Part shown: positions 1-8,999 of the stretch, in pieces
How positions within the stretch are numbered: the stretch's first letter is position 1
How the letters are laid out: each line of letters starts with the position of its first letter
Assembly (NCBI RefSeq): GCF_013377085.1
Contig: NZ_JACAAX010000044.1
Location: forward strand, 1-57,318
Origin: Rhodoplanes sp.
Lineage (GTDB): Bacteria; Pseudomonadota; Alphaproteobacteria; Rhizobiales; Xanthobacteraceae
DNA length: 57,318 nucleotides
Reading direction: 5' to 3'
Position numbers and translations under genes: made by a program
The notes under the pieces: generated by a model
What the model was told of the DNA's origin: nothing
The model's database searches: none
The model's input: the letters and a program-made list of their open reading frames with translations, nothing else

Positions 1-71
1 GTGGCGAGCCTGGTCGGTGGCGAGCCTGGTCGGTGGCGAGCCTGGTCGGTGGCGAGCCTGGTCGGTGGCGA
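1..71. repeat. 16-bp tandem repeat at window start
   Basis: Four exact copies of a 16-bp unit (gtggcgagcctggtcg) fill positions 1-64, followed by 7 bases of a fifth copy. The array is cut by the window edge, so its true length is unknown. Open frames run through it (unit translations such as MASLVGGEPGRW), but these are a by-product of the repeat and I do not call a gene. Confidence 0.95.
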
Positions 72-431
72 CATATGTCGGCCCCGCCCCTGGGCAGGCG
101 TCGACGATAGCACGACGACCCTCCCGCTCCCCTGGCATCCGGCCAATCCGTACCGCGTCCGTGATTCGTCGGGGGGCGCCGTCGTTCCTGGGCGTCGCCT
201 GACTCCGGGCATGATCAAAAGCTAGGCATCCGGATCGCGTCGGCACGGCCTTCCCGCACGCATCCGCCCCAGCCCCTCCGGACGACCGCGTCCCGCGCAT
301 CGCGGCCCGGTCGCGACCACGCTCCCGGTATTGCCGAACGCCGTAAAACCCGGCTAACTCCTCGCCCCGACCAAGGGCCCGGCCGTCGCCCCCGATCGAC
401 CGGCGGCCGTGCCAGCGCAGCAGGACCGCCG
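72..431. other. Intergenic region, no gene seen
   Basis: High-GC stretch between the tandem repeat and the Aas-type gene. It should hold that gene's promoter, but I see no convincing -35/-10 pair, operator or RNA structure. Confidence 0.5.
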
Positions 432-3400
432 ATGTTCTCTCACCTGATGACCACCAGACGGTTCGCCCCCCTGTTCTGGTGCCAGTTTTTCAGCGCCTTC
501 AACGACAACTTCCTCAAGAACTCGCTCGTCTTTCTGATTCTCTACCGGATGACGGGATCGAATTCCGAGGCGCTGATCACGCTGGCCGGCGCGACGCTGA
601 TCCTGCCCTTCTTCCTGTTGTCGGCGCTCGGCGGCGAGATCGCCGACCGTTACGACAAGGCGATCGTGGCGCGCTGGCTCAAGCTCGTCGAGATCGCCGT
701 CGCCTTGTTCGCGATCCTCGGCTTCTGGCTGCACTCGCTGCCGCTGCTGTTCGTCGCGCTGTTCCTGATCGGCGTGATCGCGGCGCTGTTCGGCCCGATC
801 AAGTACGGCATCCTGCCCGACCATCTGGCGCAGACGGAGCTGCCGGCCGGCAACGCTCTCGTGGAAGGCGCGACCTTCCTGGCCATCCTGCTCGGCACCA
901 TCGTGGGCGGCCTCGCCGCCAAGGACGGCGGCGACCCGGCCTCCTTCGCCGGCCTGATGATGGTGGTCGCGATCCTGTGCTGGCTCTCGGCCCTGATGAT
1001 CCCGAAAACCGGCGAAGGCGCCCCCGGCCTGAAGATCGATACCAATATCGCCCGCTCGACGGCGCGGCTGCTGCGCGAGCTGAAGGCGGATCGCCGGCTG
1101 TGGTGGTCGGCCCTGGTGGTGAGCTGGTTCTGGCTCACCGGCGCCATCGCGCTGTCGCTGATGCCGCCGCTGATCAAGTCGACGCTCGGTGCCGCCGAGG
1201 AGGTCATCACGGTCTATCTCGCCGTGTTCTCGATCGGCATCGCCATCGGCTCGGCGTTCGCCGCCTGGCTCGCCCACGGCCGCATCGTGCTGCTGCCGAC
1301 CGTGCTGGGCGCGGCGATGCTCGGCATCCTCTGCATCGACCTCGGCTGGTGGATGTCGGGCGTGGCGAGCGCCACCACGGGCCACGGCCTCGGCGACGTG
1401 TTCGGCTCGGTGCGCGGCGTCCATGTCGCCTTCGACCTGTTCGGCATGGCGGTCGCCGGCGGCCTGTTCATCGTCCCGGCCTTCTCGGCCATGCAGGCCT
1501 GGGCGGGCCAGGACCACCGCGCCCGGGTGATCGCCGCCAACAACGTGCTCAACGCCGCGTTCATGGTCGCGGCCGCCGTGTTCGTCGCCGTGCTGCAGAT
1601 CGCCGGGCTGACGCCGGCGGTTCTGTTCATGGTGCTCGGCGCCGCCAATCTCGTGGTCGGCTGGGTGATCTTCAAGACGCTGCCGACCAACCCGGTGCGC
1701 GACTTCCTCTCCATCGTGTTCCGCGCCTTCTTCCGTGCCGAGGTGCACGGGCTGGAGAACGTCGCGAAGGCCGGGCCGAACGCCATCATCGCGCTCAACC
1801 ATCTGAGCTTCCTCGACGCGCCGCTGGCGTTGTCGATCCTGCCCAAGGATCCGGTCTTCGCCGTCGACAGCACCATCGCGACGCGCTGGTGGGTGAAGCC
1901 GTTCCTGCGCTTCACCCGGGCGATGCCGATCGACCCGACCAAGCCGTGGGGCACCCGCGCCCTCATCCACGCCGTGCAGGGCGGCGACAGCCTGATCATC
2001 TTCCCGGAGGGCCGCATCACGGTCACGGGCAGCCTGATGAAGGTCTATGACGGGGCTGGCCTGATCGCCGACAAGTCGGACGCCTTCGTGCTGCCGGTGC
2101 GCATCCAGGGCCTGGAGCAGACGCCGTTCTCGCGCCTCGAGCGCCACCAGGTGCGTCGCCGGCTGTTTCCCAAGGTGACGGTCGACATCCTGGAGCCGGT
2201 GAAGCTCTCCGTGGATCCGACGCTGCGCGGAAAAAAGCGGCGCGTCGCCGCCGGCGCCGCGCTCTACCGGGTGATGTCGGACCTCGTCTTCCGCACCACC
2301 TCGATGGATCGCACCATTCCCGAGGCGATGATCGAGGCGGCCGAGGCCCACGGCCCGAATCGCGTCGCAGTCGAGGATCCGGTCTCCGGCGAGCTCACCT
2401 ATCGCAAGATGCTGATCGGCGCCGCCGTGCTGGGCCGCAAGCTCGCGCCGCTCGCGCAACCTGGCGAATACATCGGCGTGCTGCTGCCGAACGCCAATGG
2501 CGCGGTCGTCACCCTGCTGGGCCTGATGTGGGCGGGCCGCGTTCCGGCGATCCTCAACTTCAGCGCCGGACCGACCAATGTGCGGGCCGCCTGCAAGGCG
2601 GCGAAGCTAACCACCATCGTCACGTCGCGCACCTTCATCGAGAAGGGCCGGCTCGACAACCTGGTCGCGGCGCTCGCCCCCGACCATCGGCTCGTCTTTC
2701 TGGAGGACGTCCGCCAGACCGTGACCTTCACCGACAAGCTGCGCGGCATGATGGAGTACAAGACGCCGCTGGTCGCCCGCAGCCCGGACGATCCCGCCGC
2801 GGTGCTGTTCACCTCCGGCTCCGAAGGCGTGCCGAAGGGCGTCGTGCTGGCCCACCGCAACATCCTGGCCAATGCGGCGCAGGCCAAGGCGATCGTCGAC
2901 TTCGGCTACGGCGACAAGGTGTTCAACGTGCTGCCGGTGTTCCACGCCTTCGGCCTCACCATCGGCTTCATCCTGCCCCTGGTGCACGGCGTCACCGTCT
3001 ACATGTATCCATCGCCGCTGCACTACCGGCTGGTCCCCGAGATGGTCTACGCGACCAACTCGACCATCCTGTTCGGCACCGACACGTTCCTCAACGGCTA
3101 TGCCCGCTCGGCCAACCCGTACGACTTTCGCTCGCTGCGCTACGTCATGGCGGGCGCCGAGGCCGTCAAGGAGGCGACGCGGCGCACCTATATGGAGAAG
3201 TTCGGACTGCGGATCCTCGAGGGCTACGGCGTCACCGAGGCGGCGCCCGCCCTCGCCCTCAATACGCCGATGTTCAACAAGTTCGGCACGGTCGGCCGGC
3301 TGTTTCCGGGCATGGAGGCACGGCTCGACCCGGTGCCGGGCGTCGACGAGGGCGGCCGGCTGTTCATCCGCGGCCCCAACGTGATGGTCGGCTATCTGCG

Positions 3401-3833
3401 GGTCGAAAATCCCGGCGTGATCGAGCGGCCGCCCGAGGGCTGGCACGACACCGGCGACATCGTGACGATCGACGCCGACGGCTTCATCGCCATCAAGGGC
3501 CGGGCCAAGCGCTTCGCCAAGGTGGGCGGCGAGATGATCTCGCTCGCCGCCGTCGAGACGCTGGCCTTCGACCTGTGGCCGGACGCGATCCATGCGGTGG
3601 CGCCGATTCCGGACGCCCGCAAGGGCGAGAAGCTGGTGCTGCTGACCACCCAGCACGGCGCCAACCGCTCCGACTTCATCGCCTTCGCCCGCAAGCGCGG
3701 CGCCTCCGAGATGCTGATCCCGGCCGAGTTCGTGGTGCTGGAGAAGCTGCCCATGCTGGGCTCCGGCAAGGTCGACAACCTCGCCGTGGTCCAGATGGTG
3801 CGCGAGCGCTTCAAGCTCGAAGGGGTGGCGTGA
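432..3833 (+). CDS. aas: Fused MFS lysophospholipid transporter / acyltransferase / acyl-ACP synthetase (LplT-Aas type)
   Basis: 1133 residues. Residues 1 to about 415 form an MFS-type bundle of hydrophobic helices (starting RRFAPLFWCQFFSAFNDNFL), like the lysophospholipid flippase LplT. About 430-620 is a PlsC-type acyltransferase with the HX4D motif (NHLSFLD, His near 456) and FPEG (near 525). About 640-1130 is an AMP-forming acyl-CoA/ACP synthetase with the P-loop-like LFTSGSEGVPKG (near 791) and GYGVTEAAP. In E. coli LplT and Aas are separate proteins that import and re-acylate lysophospholipids at the inner membrane; here they are one chain. Start ATG at 432; a second in-frame ATG lies six codons on. 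It converges with btuB across a family A repeat. Confidence 0.9.
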   Translation: MFSHLMTTRRFAPLFWCQFFSAFNDNFLKNSLVFLILYRMTGSNSEALITLAGATLILPFFLLSALGGEIADRYDKAIVARWLKLVEIAVALFAILGFWLHSLPLLFVALFLIGVIAALFGPIKYGILPDHLAQTELPAGNALVEGATFLAILLGTIVGGLAAKDGGDPASFAGLMMVVAILCWLSALMIPKTGEGAPGLKIDTNIARSTARLLRELKADRRLWWSALVVSWFWLTGAIALSLMPPLIKSTLGAAEEVITVYLAVFSIGIAIGSAFAAWLAHGRIVLLPTVLGAAMLGILCIDLGWWMSGVASATTGHGLGDVFGSVRGVHVAFDLFGMAVAGGLFIVPAFSAMQAWAGQDHRARVIAANNVLNAAFMVAAAVFVAVLQIAGLTPAVLFMVLGAANLVVGWVIFKTLPTNPVRDFLSIVFRAFFRAEVHGLENVAKAGPNAIIALNHLSFLDAPLALSILPKDPVFAVDSTIATRWWVKPFLRFTRAMPIDPTKPWGTRALIHAVQGGDSLIIFPEGRITVTGSLMKVYDGAGLIADKSDAFVLPVRIQGLEQTPFSRLERHQVRRRLFPKVTVDILEPVKLSVDPTLRGKKRRVAAGAALYRVMSDLVFRTTSMDRTIPEAMIEAAEAHGPNRVAVEDPVSGELTYRKMLIGAAVLGRKLAPLAQPGEYIGVLLPNANGAVVTLLGLMWAGRVPAILNFSAGPTNVRAACKAAKLTTIVTSRTFIEKGRLDNLVAALAPDHRLVFLEDVRQTVTFTDKLRGMMEYKTPLVARSPDDPAAVLFTSGSEGVPKGVVLAHRNILANAAQAKAIVDFGYGDKVFNVLPVFHAFGLTIGFILPLVHGVTVYMYPSPLHYRLVPEMVYATNSTILFGTDTFLNGYARSANPYDFRSLRYVMAGAEAVKEATRRTYMEKFGLRILEGYGVTEAAPALALNTPMFNKFGTVGRLFPGMEARLDPVPGVDEGGRLFIRGPNVMVGYLRVENPGVIERPPEGWHDTGDIVTIDADGFIAIKGRAKRFAKVGGEMISLAAVETLAFDLWPDAIHAVAPIPDARKGEKLVLLTTQHGANRSDFIAFARKRGASEMLIPAEFVVLEKLPMLGSGKVDNLAVVQMVRERFKLEGVA

Positions 3834-3842
3834 GCTGATGGC

Positions 3843-3950
3843 CATTCCGGGGCGCGCCGGAGGCGCGAACCCGGAATCCAGACGCTGTCACGAAAGCCCG
3901 TTGCCGGGCTGGATTCCGGGTCCGGCGCTTTGCGCCGGCCCGGAATGACG
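3843..3950. repeat. Family A palindromic repeat between convergent genes
   Basis: About 108 bp built from two inverted halves: cattccgggg...cccggaatcc and ggattccggg...cccggaatgacg, each with a GC-rich inner hairpin. It lies between the convergent aas and btuB genes, where it could act as a bidirectional terminator. Related copies are at 10904, 29342 and 34738. Confidence 0.85.
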
Positions 3951-3955
3951 GGACA

Positions 3956-6022
3956 TCAGAACGTCGCCCCCGCCCTGACCAGAAACGTCCGGCCGGTCTG
4001 CGGATAGGCGCTGTAGCGGCCGAGCGTGACAGTGCTGGCCGCGGCGTAGTCGAAGTACTCCGTGTTGAACAGGTTCTGCACCGACACTGACCAGAAGTAC
4101 CGGTCGAGCTCGCCGCCGAGCCGCACGTCGACCAGCGTGACGGGCGAGATCGTCGGCTGCACATTGGCCTGATCGTTGTCCATGCGGCGCGAGCCGACAT
4201 AGCGGATGTCGCCGTTGAACACGAGGCGCTTGTCGAGAATGGTCCAGGCGACGCCCACGCTCGCGGTGTTGTGGGCGACCAGCGGCACGTCGTTGCCCGC
4301 ATAGGGCCCCTCGCGGAACACCGAGCGCGTATAGGCGACGCCGGCCTTCAGCCGGATCGTCTCGGTCACCTGGGCGCTCGCCATCGCCTCGCTGCCATAG
4401 CGTCGCGTCGGGTCGAGATTGACGTTGGCGAAGATGTCGGGCCGGTAGTGGATCTCGTTCTCCAGATACATGTCGTACAGGCTCCACTGCATGTCGAAGA
4501 TGCCGACATGCGCCCGCACGCCGGCCTCGGCGTCGTGTGAGGTCTGGGTCTTCAGGTTGAAGTCGCTCGGGTAGGCGGTGAGCGACAGCCGCTCGTCGAC
4601 GGTCGGGACCCGAAAGCTCTGGGCGGCGCGGCCGAACAGCGTGATCATGCCGTTGAGCCGATGCTCCAGCCCGACATGCCAGGCCGTGTTGGTGGCGGCG
4701 GCGTCGTACGGACTCGAGCCCGAGTCGAACGCGCCACCCGGCGCCGACGCGTCGAAGCGGTCGCGGGCACGGATCGCCGTACGCTGCGCGCGGCCGCCGG
4801 CGGAAACGTCGGTCGAGCCGAACAGCGTCACGGTGTTCATCGTGTAGGCGGCGAGCGAGGCCTGGTCGAGGTCGTAGCGATGCACCGGCGCGGCGCCGGA
4901 GAATTGGCCGCGCGGCGACGCATAGGTGGAGTCGTAAAAGTCGACGCCGCTTATCGACCGGTACGGCAGGCCCGCCACCGTGGTGTCGACCTTCAGGCGC
5001 GGCGTCACCGAGGCGGTGGTCAGGGCCGCCTCGTAGAAATAGGTCGGCACGTTCACGGTGGTGAAGTAGCCGCCCTGTTGCTCCTTGTGGCGCACGCCGC
5101 CGTCGACGATCAGCTCGGCACCCGGCATCAAGCTGACCGTGATGCCGGCCGTGCCGTTGAGGCCCTGCTTGTCGGCATAGTCGAACGGCGTGTTGGTGCC
5201 GCGCCGGTCGGTGGCGAGCTGGTTGATGCCGAGGGTGGGATCGACGGTGCGGCCGCCCGGCAGCCCGAGATGCTGGTCGTCGGCCGAAACGTTGGCGTAG
5301 AGGCTGCCCCACTCGGTCGCATAGGTGTAGTTGCCGACGCCGTTGAACTGCCGGTAGTCGTTGTTGGCGCGAAAACCGTCCGACCGCACCCCGTTGGCGA
5401 AAACGCTCAGCGCATGCGGGCCGGAGGCGAGATTGGCCGAGTAGTTTCCTTCGACCTGCCCGTAGGAGCCGACCGCCGTCTCGACCCGCAGCTTGTTGGG
5501 CAGCCCGGCGCCCGTCTTGGTGACGATGTTGATGACGCCGCCGACCGCGCCGTCGCCGTACAGCACGGCGCCGCTGTTGCCGCGGGTGATCTCGATGCGG
5601 GCGATGCTGTCGCGCGGGATCGCGGCCCAGTCGACGCCCTGCAGGTCGAGATCGTTGAGGCGGCGGCCATTGACCAGCACCAGGGTGTTCGAGGCGCCGG
5701 TGGCGCCGAAGCCGCGCAAATCGACGACCGCGTTGGCACCGTTGACGCCGCCGAACAGGCTGCGGACCTGCACGCCCGGCTCGCGTGCGAGAATCCCCGG
5801 GATGGTCGCCTCTGGCGAGCGGGCGATGTCGTCCGCCGTGATGATGCTGGTCGACGCGCCCGTGATGCCGGAGTCGAGCCGGGTCGCCGTCACGGTGAGG
5901 TCGGGGAGCGTGGTGCTCTGCCCGTAGGCGGCGCTGCCGAGCAGCGCCGAGAGGCCGGCGGCGAGCGTGGTGCGAACGAGCGTGGTGGAGCCGAGAAGAT
6001 TTCGGCTAAGCGTGCGGGTCAT
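3956..6022 (-). CDS. btuB: TonB-dependent vitamin B12 receptor (BtuB-like)
   Basis: 688 residues from the ATG at 6022. The N-terminus is a signal peptide ending near AYGQ (about residue 35), then a TonB-box-like stretch LPDLTVTATR, the plug domain (RLNDLDLQGVDWAAIPRDSI, GAVLYGDGAVGGVINIVTK) and a 22-strand-type barrel ending in an aromatic residue (RAGATF), the usual outer-membrane signal. It would import cobalamin across the outer membrane using TonB energy. The substrate is assigned from the cobalamin riboswitch upstream on the same strand. The frame stays open to 6139, but that extension is Arg-rich and lacks a signal peptide, so I prefer 6022. E. coli BtuB is a little shorter. Confidence 0.88.
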   Translation of the reverse strand: MTRTLSRNLLGSTTLVRTTLAAGLSALLGSAAYGQSTTLPDLTVTATRLDSGITGASTSIITADDIARSPEATIPGILAREPGVQVRSLFGGVNGANAVVDLRGFGATGASNTLVLVNGRRLNDLDLQGVDWAAIPRDSIARIEITRGNSGAVLYGDGAVGGVINIVTKTGAGLPNKLRVETAVGSYGQVEGNYSANLASGPHALSVFANGVRSDGFRANNDYRQFNGVGNYTYATEWGSLYANVSADDQHLGLPGGRTVDPTLGINQLATDRRGTNTPFDYADKQGLNGTAGITVSLMPGAELIVDGGVRHKEQQGGYFTTVNVPTYFYEAALTTASVTPRLKVDTTVAGLPYRSISGVDFYDSTYASPRGQFSGAAPVHRYDLDQASLAAYTMNTVTLFGSTDVSAGGRAQRTAIRARDRFDASAPGGAFDSGSSPYDAAATNTAWHVGLEHRLNGMITLFGRAAQSFRVPTVDERLSLTAYPSDFNLKTQTSHDAEAGVRAHVGIFDMQWSLYDMYLENEIHYRPDIFANVNLDPTRRYGSEAMASAQVTETIRLKAGVAYTRSVFREGPYAGNDVPLVAHNTASVGVAWTILDKRLVFNGDIRYVGSRRMDNDQANVQPTISPVTLVDVRLGGELDRYFWSVSVQNLFNTEYFDYAAASTVTLGRYSAYPQTGRTFLVRAGATF

Positions 6023-6249
6023 GCCCGGTGTCCTTCGCGTTGTGTGGATCATGCGGTTCGAGATGCATGAGCCGACGCGAAGGACGCCGCGGACGAACGA
6101 TAGGCGGCGCCCCCGGCGGAAGCCGGACGGACCGATCATCGTCGGGTCGCGGGTCGAATCGAAACACCATGGTCCTCGCGCCGGTCACGATGTCACCGCT
6201 GCGAAAGACCGCTCCGTGTGGGGCTCCCCGCCCACCGGTTGGGTGACTG

Positions 6250-6415
6250 TGCAGGCAGGTCTCCTGGCTTGCGGGTCGTCGCTGCACCCGGCCTTCCCAG
6301 TTTCCCAGTGGCCGTGTCGGATGCGGCTCGCCGCTCACAGTTGCGGGACCAGCCACGGCTTCGCGGCCCGAAGGCCCCGTTCCGTGTTCCCTCTTTCCTC
6401 TCCGCGGTCGCCCGC
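6250..6415 (-). promoter_or_regulatory. Cobalamin riboswitch
   Basis: Read on the minus strand, the segment has in order ggaacacgg, the conserved core cccgcaactgtgagcgg, ccactgggaaactgggaagg and the B12 box agccaggagacctgcc (plus-strand 6254-6269). These are the landmark elements of the cobalamin riboswitch (Rfam RF00174). It lies about 230 nt upstream of btuB and should switch that gene off when adenosylcobalamin is plentiful. The outer limits are approximate. The 6023-6249 leader presumably holds the expression platform, which I could not resolve. Confidence 0.95.
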
Positions 6416-6488
6416 GGAGAACCAGCACGGGCTGACCATCCGGCCACGTCCGAGGCTCGTCAATACGAAGGGTTCCGCTGGGCATGCA

Positions 6489-6515
6489 GAAGGCCGGCTG
6501 GTGTTGCCGGCCTTC
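6489..6515 (-). terminator. Hairpin terminator after His-Val repeat gene
   Basis: A perfect 10-bp inverted repeat (gaaggccggc / gccggccttc) with a 7-nt loop lies 30 bp past the stop of the His-Val repeat gene and just upstream of the riboswitch. No T-tract follows, so it may be a weak or Rho-assisted terminator. Confidence 0.55.
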
Positions 6516-6545
6516 CACAGGTGCATCAGAAGGCGTTGCGTCGCC

Positions 6546-6977
6546 TCAGTTCGCGCGGTGCGGGCGCGCCGTCATGGCCGCGGGACCGGACACGCCGGCG
6601 TGACGGACATGGTGGCCGACACGCAGGTCGCGGGACCGGATCGTGGTGACGTGGCGGACCCGCTTCACGTGGCGCACCGACCGGACGTCGGTCACGTGGC
6701 GGACGTGCCTGATGCGCTTCACGTGGCGGACGTGCTCGACCGACCGCAGGTGCTTGACGGACCGCACGTGCTTCACGTGACGGACATGGGTGACACGCTT
6801 CACGTGAGCGGCGGTCGGCTGGGCCAGCGGGGCCGGAGCCGTGCGGATCGCCGGGGTTGTCGCGGCCGGGGTCTTGCCGGCCGGATTGGTCCCGGCGGAC
6901 GCCGGACCGCCCTGGGCGAGGGCACCGCCGGCGGCGACGCTGGCGGCGAGAAGAGCGACGGCGATGGTCTTCAACAT
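6546..6977 (-). CDS. Secreted His-Val triplet-repeat protein, function unknown
   Basis: 143 residues. It starts with a clear signal peptide (MLKTIAVALLAASVAAGGALAQ), followed by an Ala/Pro/Thr-rich spacer and then about 60 residues made of a three-residue beat, H-V-(R/K) with variants S-V-R and H-L-R. About 15 of 143 residues are His and the domain is very basic. An RBS-like gagagga lies before the ATG at 6977. I do not recognise a family. The alternating His with basic residues could bind metal, nucleic acid or acidic polymers in the periplasm; this is inference. Neighbours are CutA (metal tolerance) on one side and the B12 riboswitch/BtuB on the other. Confidence 0.75.
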   Translation of the reverse strand: MLKTIAVALLAASVAAGGALAQGGPASAGTNPAGKTPAATTPAIRTAPAPLAQPTAAHVKRVTHVRHVKHVRSVKHLRSVEHVRHVKRIRHVRHVTDVRSVRHVKRVRHVTTIRSRDLRVGHHVRHAGVSGPAAMTARPHRAN

Positions 6978-7190
6978 GCTCTGTCCTCTCGAAACGAGCC
7001 GGCTCGGTAGGAGCCGTTGCTCCGGCCGTAGACCGGTTCGGTCCGGCCGATGCGCAGAGGATGCCGTCGAGCGGCTGAACCGCGACTGAAGTCGGAAGAC
7101 GGATTTCGTTCACCTACGTGAAAGTTAGGTCATGTTCCTCGCGTGAAGCTTACACGTCGCGAGGATGCGCGGAGCCCGGCCCCGCGCCGC

Positions 7191-7523
7191 TCAGTCGCCT
7201 GCGGCCGGCGCCGTCTCGGCCAGCAGCCAAGCGAGGTACGACTGGTCGACGCTCTCGATCGGCATCACCACGATGGCCGGCGTCGTGTAGGAATGACGCG
7301 CCTTGACGGCGGCCCGCACATCCTCGGCCAGCGAGGCGCGCGTCTTGACGATCATCACCACCTCGGCGGCGCGCTCGATCACCCCCTCCCACCGATAGAG
7401 CGAGATCATGCCCGGCAGGATGTTGACGCAGGCGGCGAGCCGACGCTCGATCAGGGCCCGGCCGGCGTCCTCCGCCTCGACAAGGCCTGGAAAGGTCGTA
7501 TAGACGAACACCGCGCGTTCCAT
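7191..7523 (-). CDS. cutA: Divalent cation tolerance protein CutA
   Basis: 110 residues from the ATG at 7523, matching the usual 105-115 of the family. It shows [20 protein letters not shown], the [21 protein letters not shown] core and the C-terminal SYLAWL. CutA forms a ferredoxin-like trimer linked to copper and other divalent-metal tolerance; its molecular role is unsettled. The frame extends upstream to 7646, but those residues are not part of the family. It is divergent from nadK with 55 bp between the starts. An imperfect inverted repeat (cctcgcg at 7137-7143, cgcgagg at 7158-7164) downstream could be its terminator. Confidence 0.9.
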   Translation of the reverse strand: MERAVFVYTTFPGLVEAEDAGRALIERRLAACVNILPGMISLYRWEGVIERAAEVVMIVKTRASLAEDVRAAVKARHSYTTPAIVVMPIESVDQSYLAWLLAETAPAAGD

Positions 7524-7578
7524 CGCCGCATCCTTCTCGCCGGCGGCGTTGCGGCGCCACAGCGCACGAGCCGCCCGA

Positions 7579-8361
7579 ATGAGCCGCCTCCCCGCCGAGA
7601 TCGAGCGGATCGCCTTCGTGGCCAGCCAGACTCCAGAGGCGAACACGGCCCTGGAGAAGCTGGTCCACCGCTACGGCAATGTCGACCCGCAGGACGCCGA
7701 CATCATCGTCGCGCTCGGGGGCGACGGCCTGATGCTCAAAACCCTGCACGTCTTCATGAGCACCGGCAAGCCGATCTACGGCATGCATCGCGGCACCGTC
7801 GGCTTCCTGATGAACGACTATCGCGAGCACGGCCTGAAGGAGCGGCTGCACGCCGCCGAGGCGACCGTCATCCACCCGCTGGTGATGCACACCATCGATG
7901 CGAGCGGCAAGGGGCACGAGCACCGCGCCATCAACGAGGTGTCGCTGTTCCGCCAGACCTACCAGGCGGCGCGGCTGAACATCATGGTGGACGGGAAGCA
8001 ACGTCTGCGCGAGCTCACGGCCGACGGCATCATGGTGGCGACCCCGGCCGGCTCCACGGCCTACAATCTCTCGACCGGCGGCCCGATCATTCCGATCGGC
8101 TCCCCCCTCATGGCGCTGACGCCGATCAGCCCGTTCCGGCCACGCCGCTGGCGCGGCGCGCTGCTGCCGGACAGCGCGGTCGTCACCATCGAGGTGCTGG
8201 AGGCCGACAAGCGCCCCGTCGCCGCGGTCGCCGACCACGACGAGGTCCGTTCGGTCCAGCATGTCGATGTCCGCATGGACCATGCGATCGACATGAAGCT
8301 GCTGTTCGATCCCGGCCACAGCCTCGACGAGCGGATCCTGCGCGAGCAGTTCAGCCACTGA
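7579..8361 (+). CDS. nadK: NAD kinase
   Basis: 260 residues. It phosphorylates NAD to NADP in the cytoplasm. The diagnostic GGDG ([12 protein letters not shown], near residue 45), the NEVSLFR loop and [19 protein letters not shown] (nucleotide site) are all present. I chose the ATG at 7579 ([16 protein letters not shown]) because the ten extra residues available upstream are Arg-rich and non-conserved. The next genes are on the opposite strand, so it appears monocistronic. Confidence 0.93.
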   Translation: MSRLPAEIERIAFVASQTPEANTALEKLVHRYGNVDPQDADIIVALGGDGLMLKTLHVFMSTGKPIYGMHRGTVGFLMNDYREHGLKERLHAAEATVIHPLVMHTIDASGKGHEHRAINEVSLFRQTYQAARLNIMVDGKQRLRELTADGIMVATPAGSTAYNLSTGGPIIPIGSPLMALTPISPFRPRRWRGALLPDSAVVTIEVLEADKRPVAAVADHDEVRSVQHVDVRMDHAIDMKLLFDPGHSLDERILREQFSH

Positions 8362-8480
8362 TCGAGTTCGGCGAAGGAAGGCGCTCGGGTTCTCGGGAAT
8401 CGTCGCAAGGCGTCACCGGCGGCACGATCCGGCGCCCGGACAAGCCGGGCGCCGTCGTGGATGATGCGTATCGGACGCGC

Positions 8481-8684
8481 TCAGAACACGCGGGCGTCAG
8501 CAACGTCGCCGCAGCCCGGGCTCAGATACAACGGGAGGAAGATCGTCCGTTCGGCATCCTGTCGTATGCGGTCGCTCGTGAGCGACTCGTCGTGCCAGTC
8601 TGTCTTGATCGACGCGGCCGAGGCGACGCCTGCCGTGGTGGTCAAGACGCCGATGACGATGGCCGATGCAACGAGATGCGGCAT
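8481..8684 (-). CDS. Small secreted protein, unknown
   Basis: 67 residues. A signal peptide (MPHLVASAIVIGVLTTTAG, cleavage near ASA/A) precedes a roughly 40-residue mature chain with two Asp/Glu-Arg patches and one Cys. A strong RBS (ggagg, about 6 nt upstream) fixes the ATG at 8684 and supports it being a real gene. No family recognised. Confidence 0.55.
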   Translation of the reverse strand: MPHLVASAIVIGVLTTTAGVASAASIKTDWHDESLTSDRIRQDAERTIFLPLYLSPGCGDVADARVF

Positions 8685-8816
8685 GGGGGACCTCCCCATA
8701 GTGGCGCCCTCGCGGCCCCTCGGAAGCGAGGAGTCGTGCTTGAGCCGTTGATGATGTCTCGATTGCGGGGTGTCGGCCCGACTTCACCGAAGGCGAGCCG
8801 GGTCGAAGGGCGAAGC

Positions 8817-8999
8817 TCAGTGGATGCTGCCCTTGGCCTGATCGCCCAGAGCCGGATCTTCGTAGGACTGGGTGAAGGTCCAGCCGTCGCTGGCCGCCAT
8901 GGCACCGCGGACCGCCTGCGCCCTGGACGCGGCAAACGCAGTGCCGGCCATGGTCGTTGCGATCGCGATCACCAGGATCGTCTTGGTCGCGTGCTTCAT
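8817..8999 (-). CDS. Small secreted protein, unknown
   Basis: 60 residues from the ATG at 8999, with ggag about 9 nt upstream. The chain is a signal peptide (MKHATKTILVIAIATTMAG, ending AFA) plus a short mature part (GWTFTQSYEDPALGDQAKG). It lies upstream of, and reads the same way as, the 67-residue secreted protein; the two may share a transcript across the 132-bp gap. No family recognised. Confidence 0.5.
   Translation of the reverse strand: MKHATKTILVIAIATTMAGTAFAASRAQAVRGAMAASDGWTFTQSYEDPALGDQAKGSIH

Noticed and set aside
354-2459. Long open frame antisense to the Aas-type gene (about 700 codons), and similar long antisense frames over gyrA, uvrA and the chemoreceptor
   Set aside because: Composition is His/Arg/Asp/Gly-rich low-complexity typical of the antisense frame of high-GC genes; no domain motifs, and the sense frames are clear families.
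6640-6810. Cluster of CACGTG palindromes as protein-binding sites
   Set aside because: They are explained by repeated His-Val (CAC GTG) codons in the secreted repeat protein.
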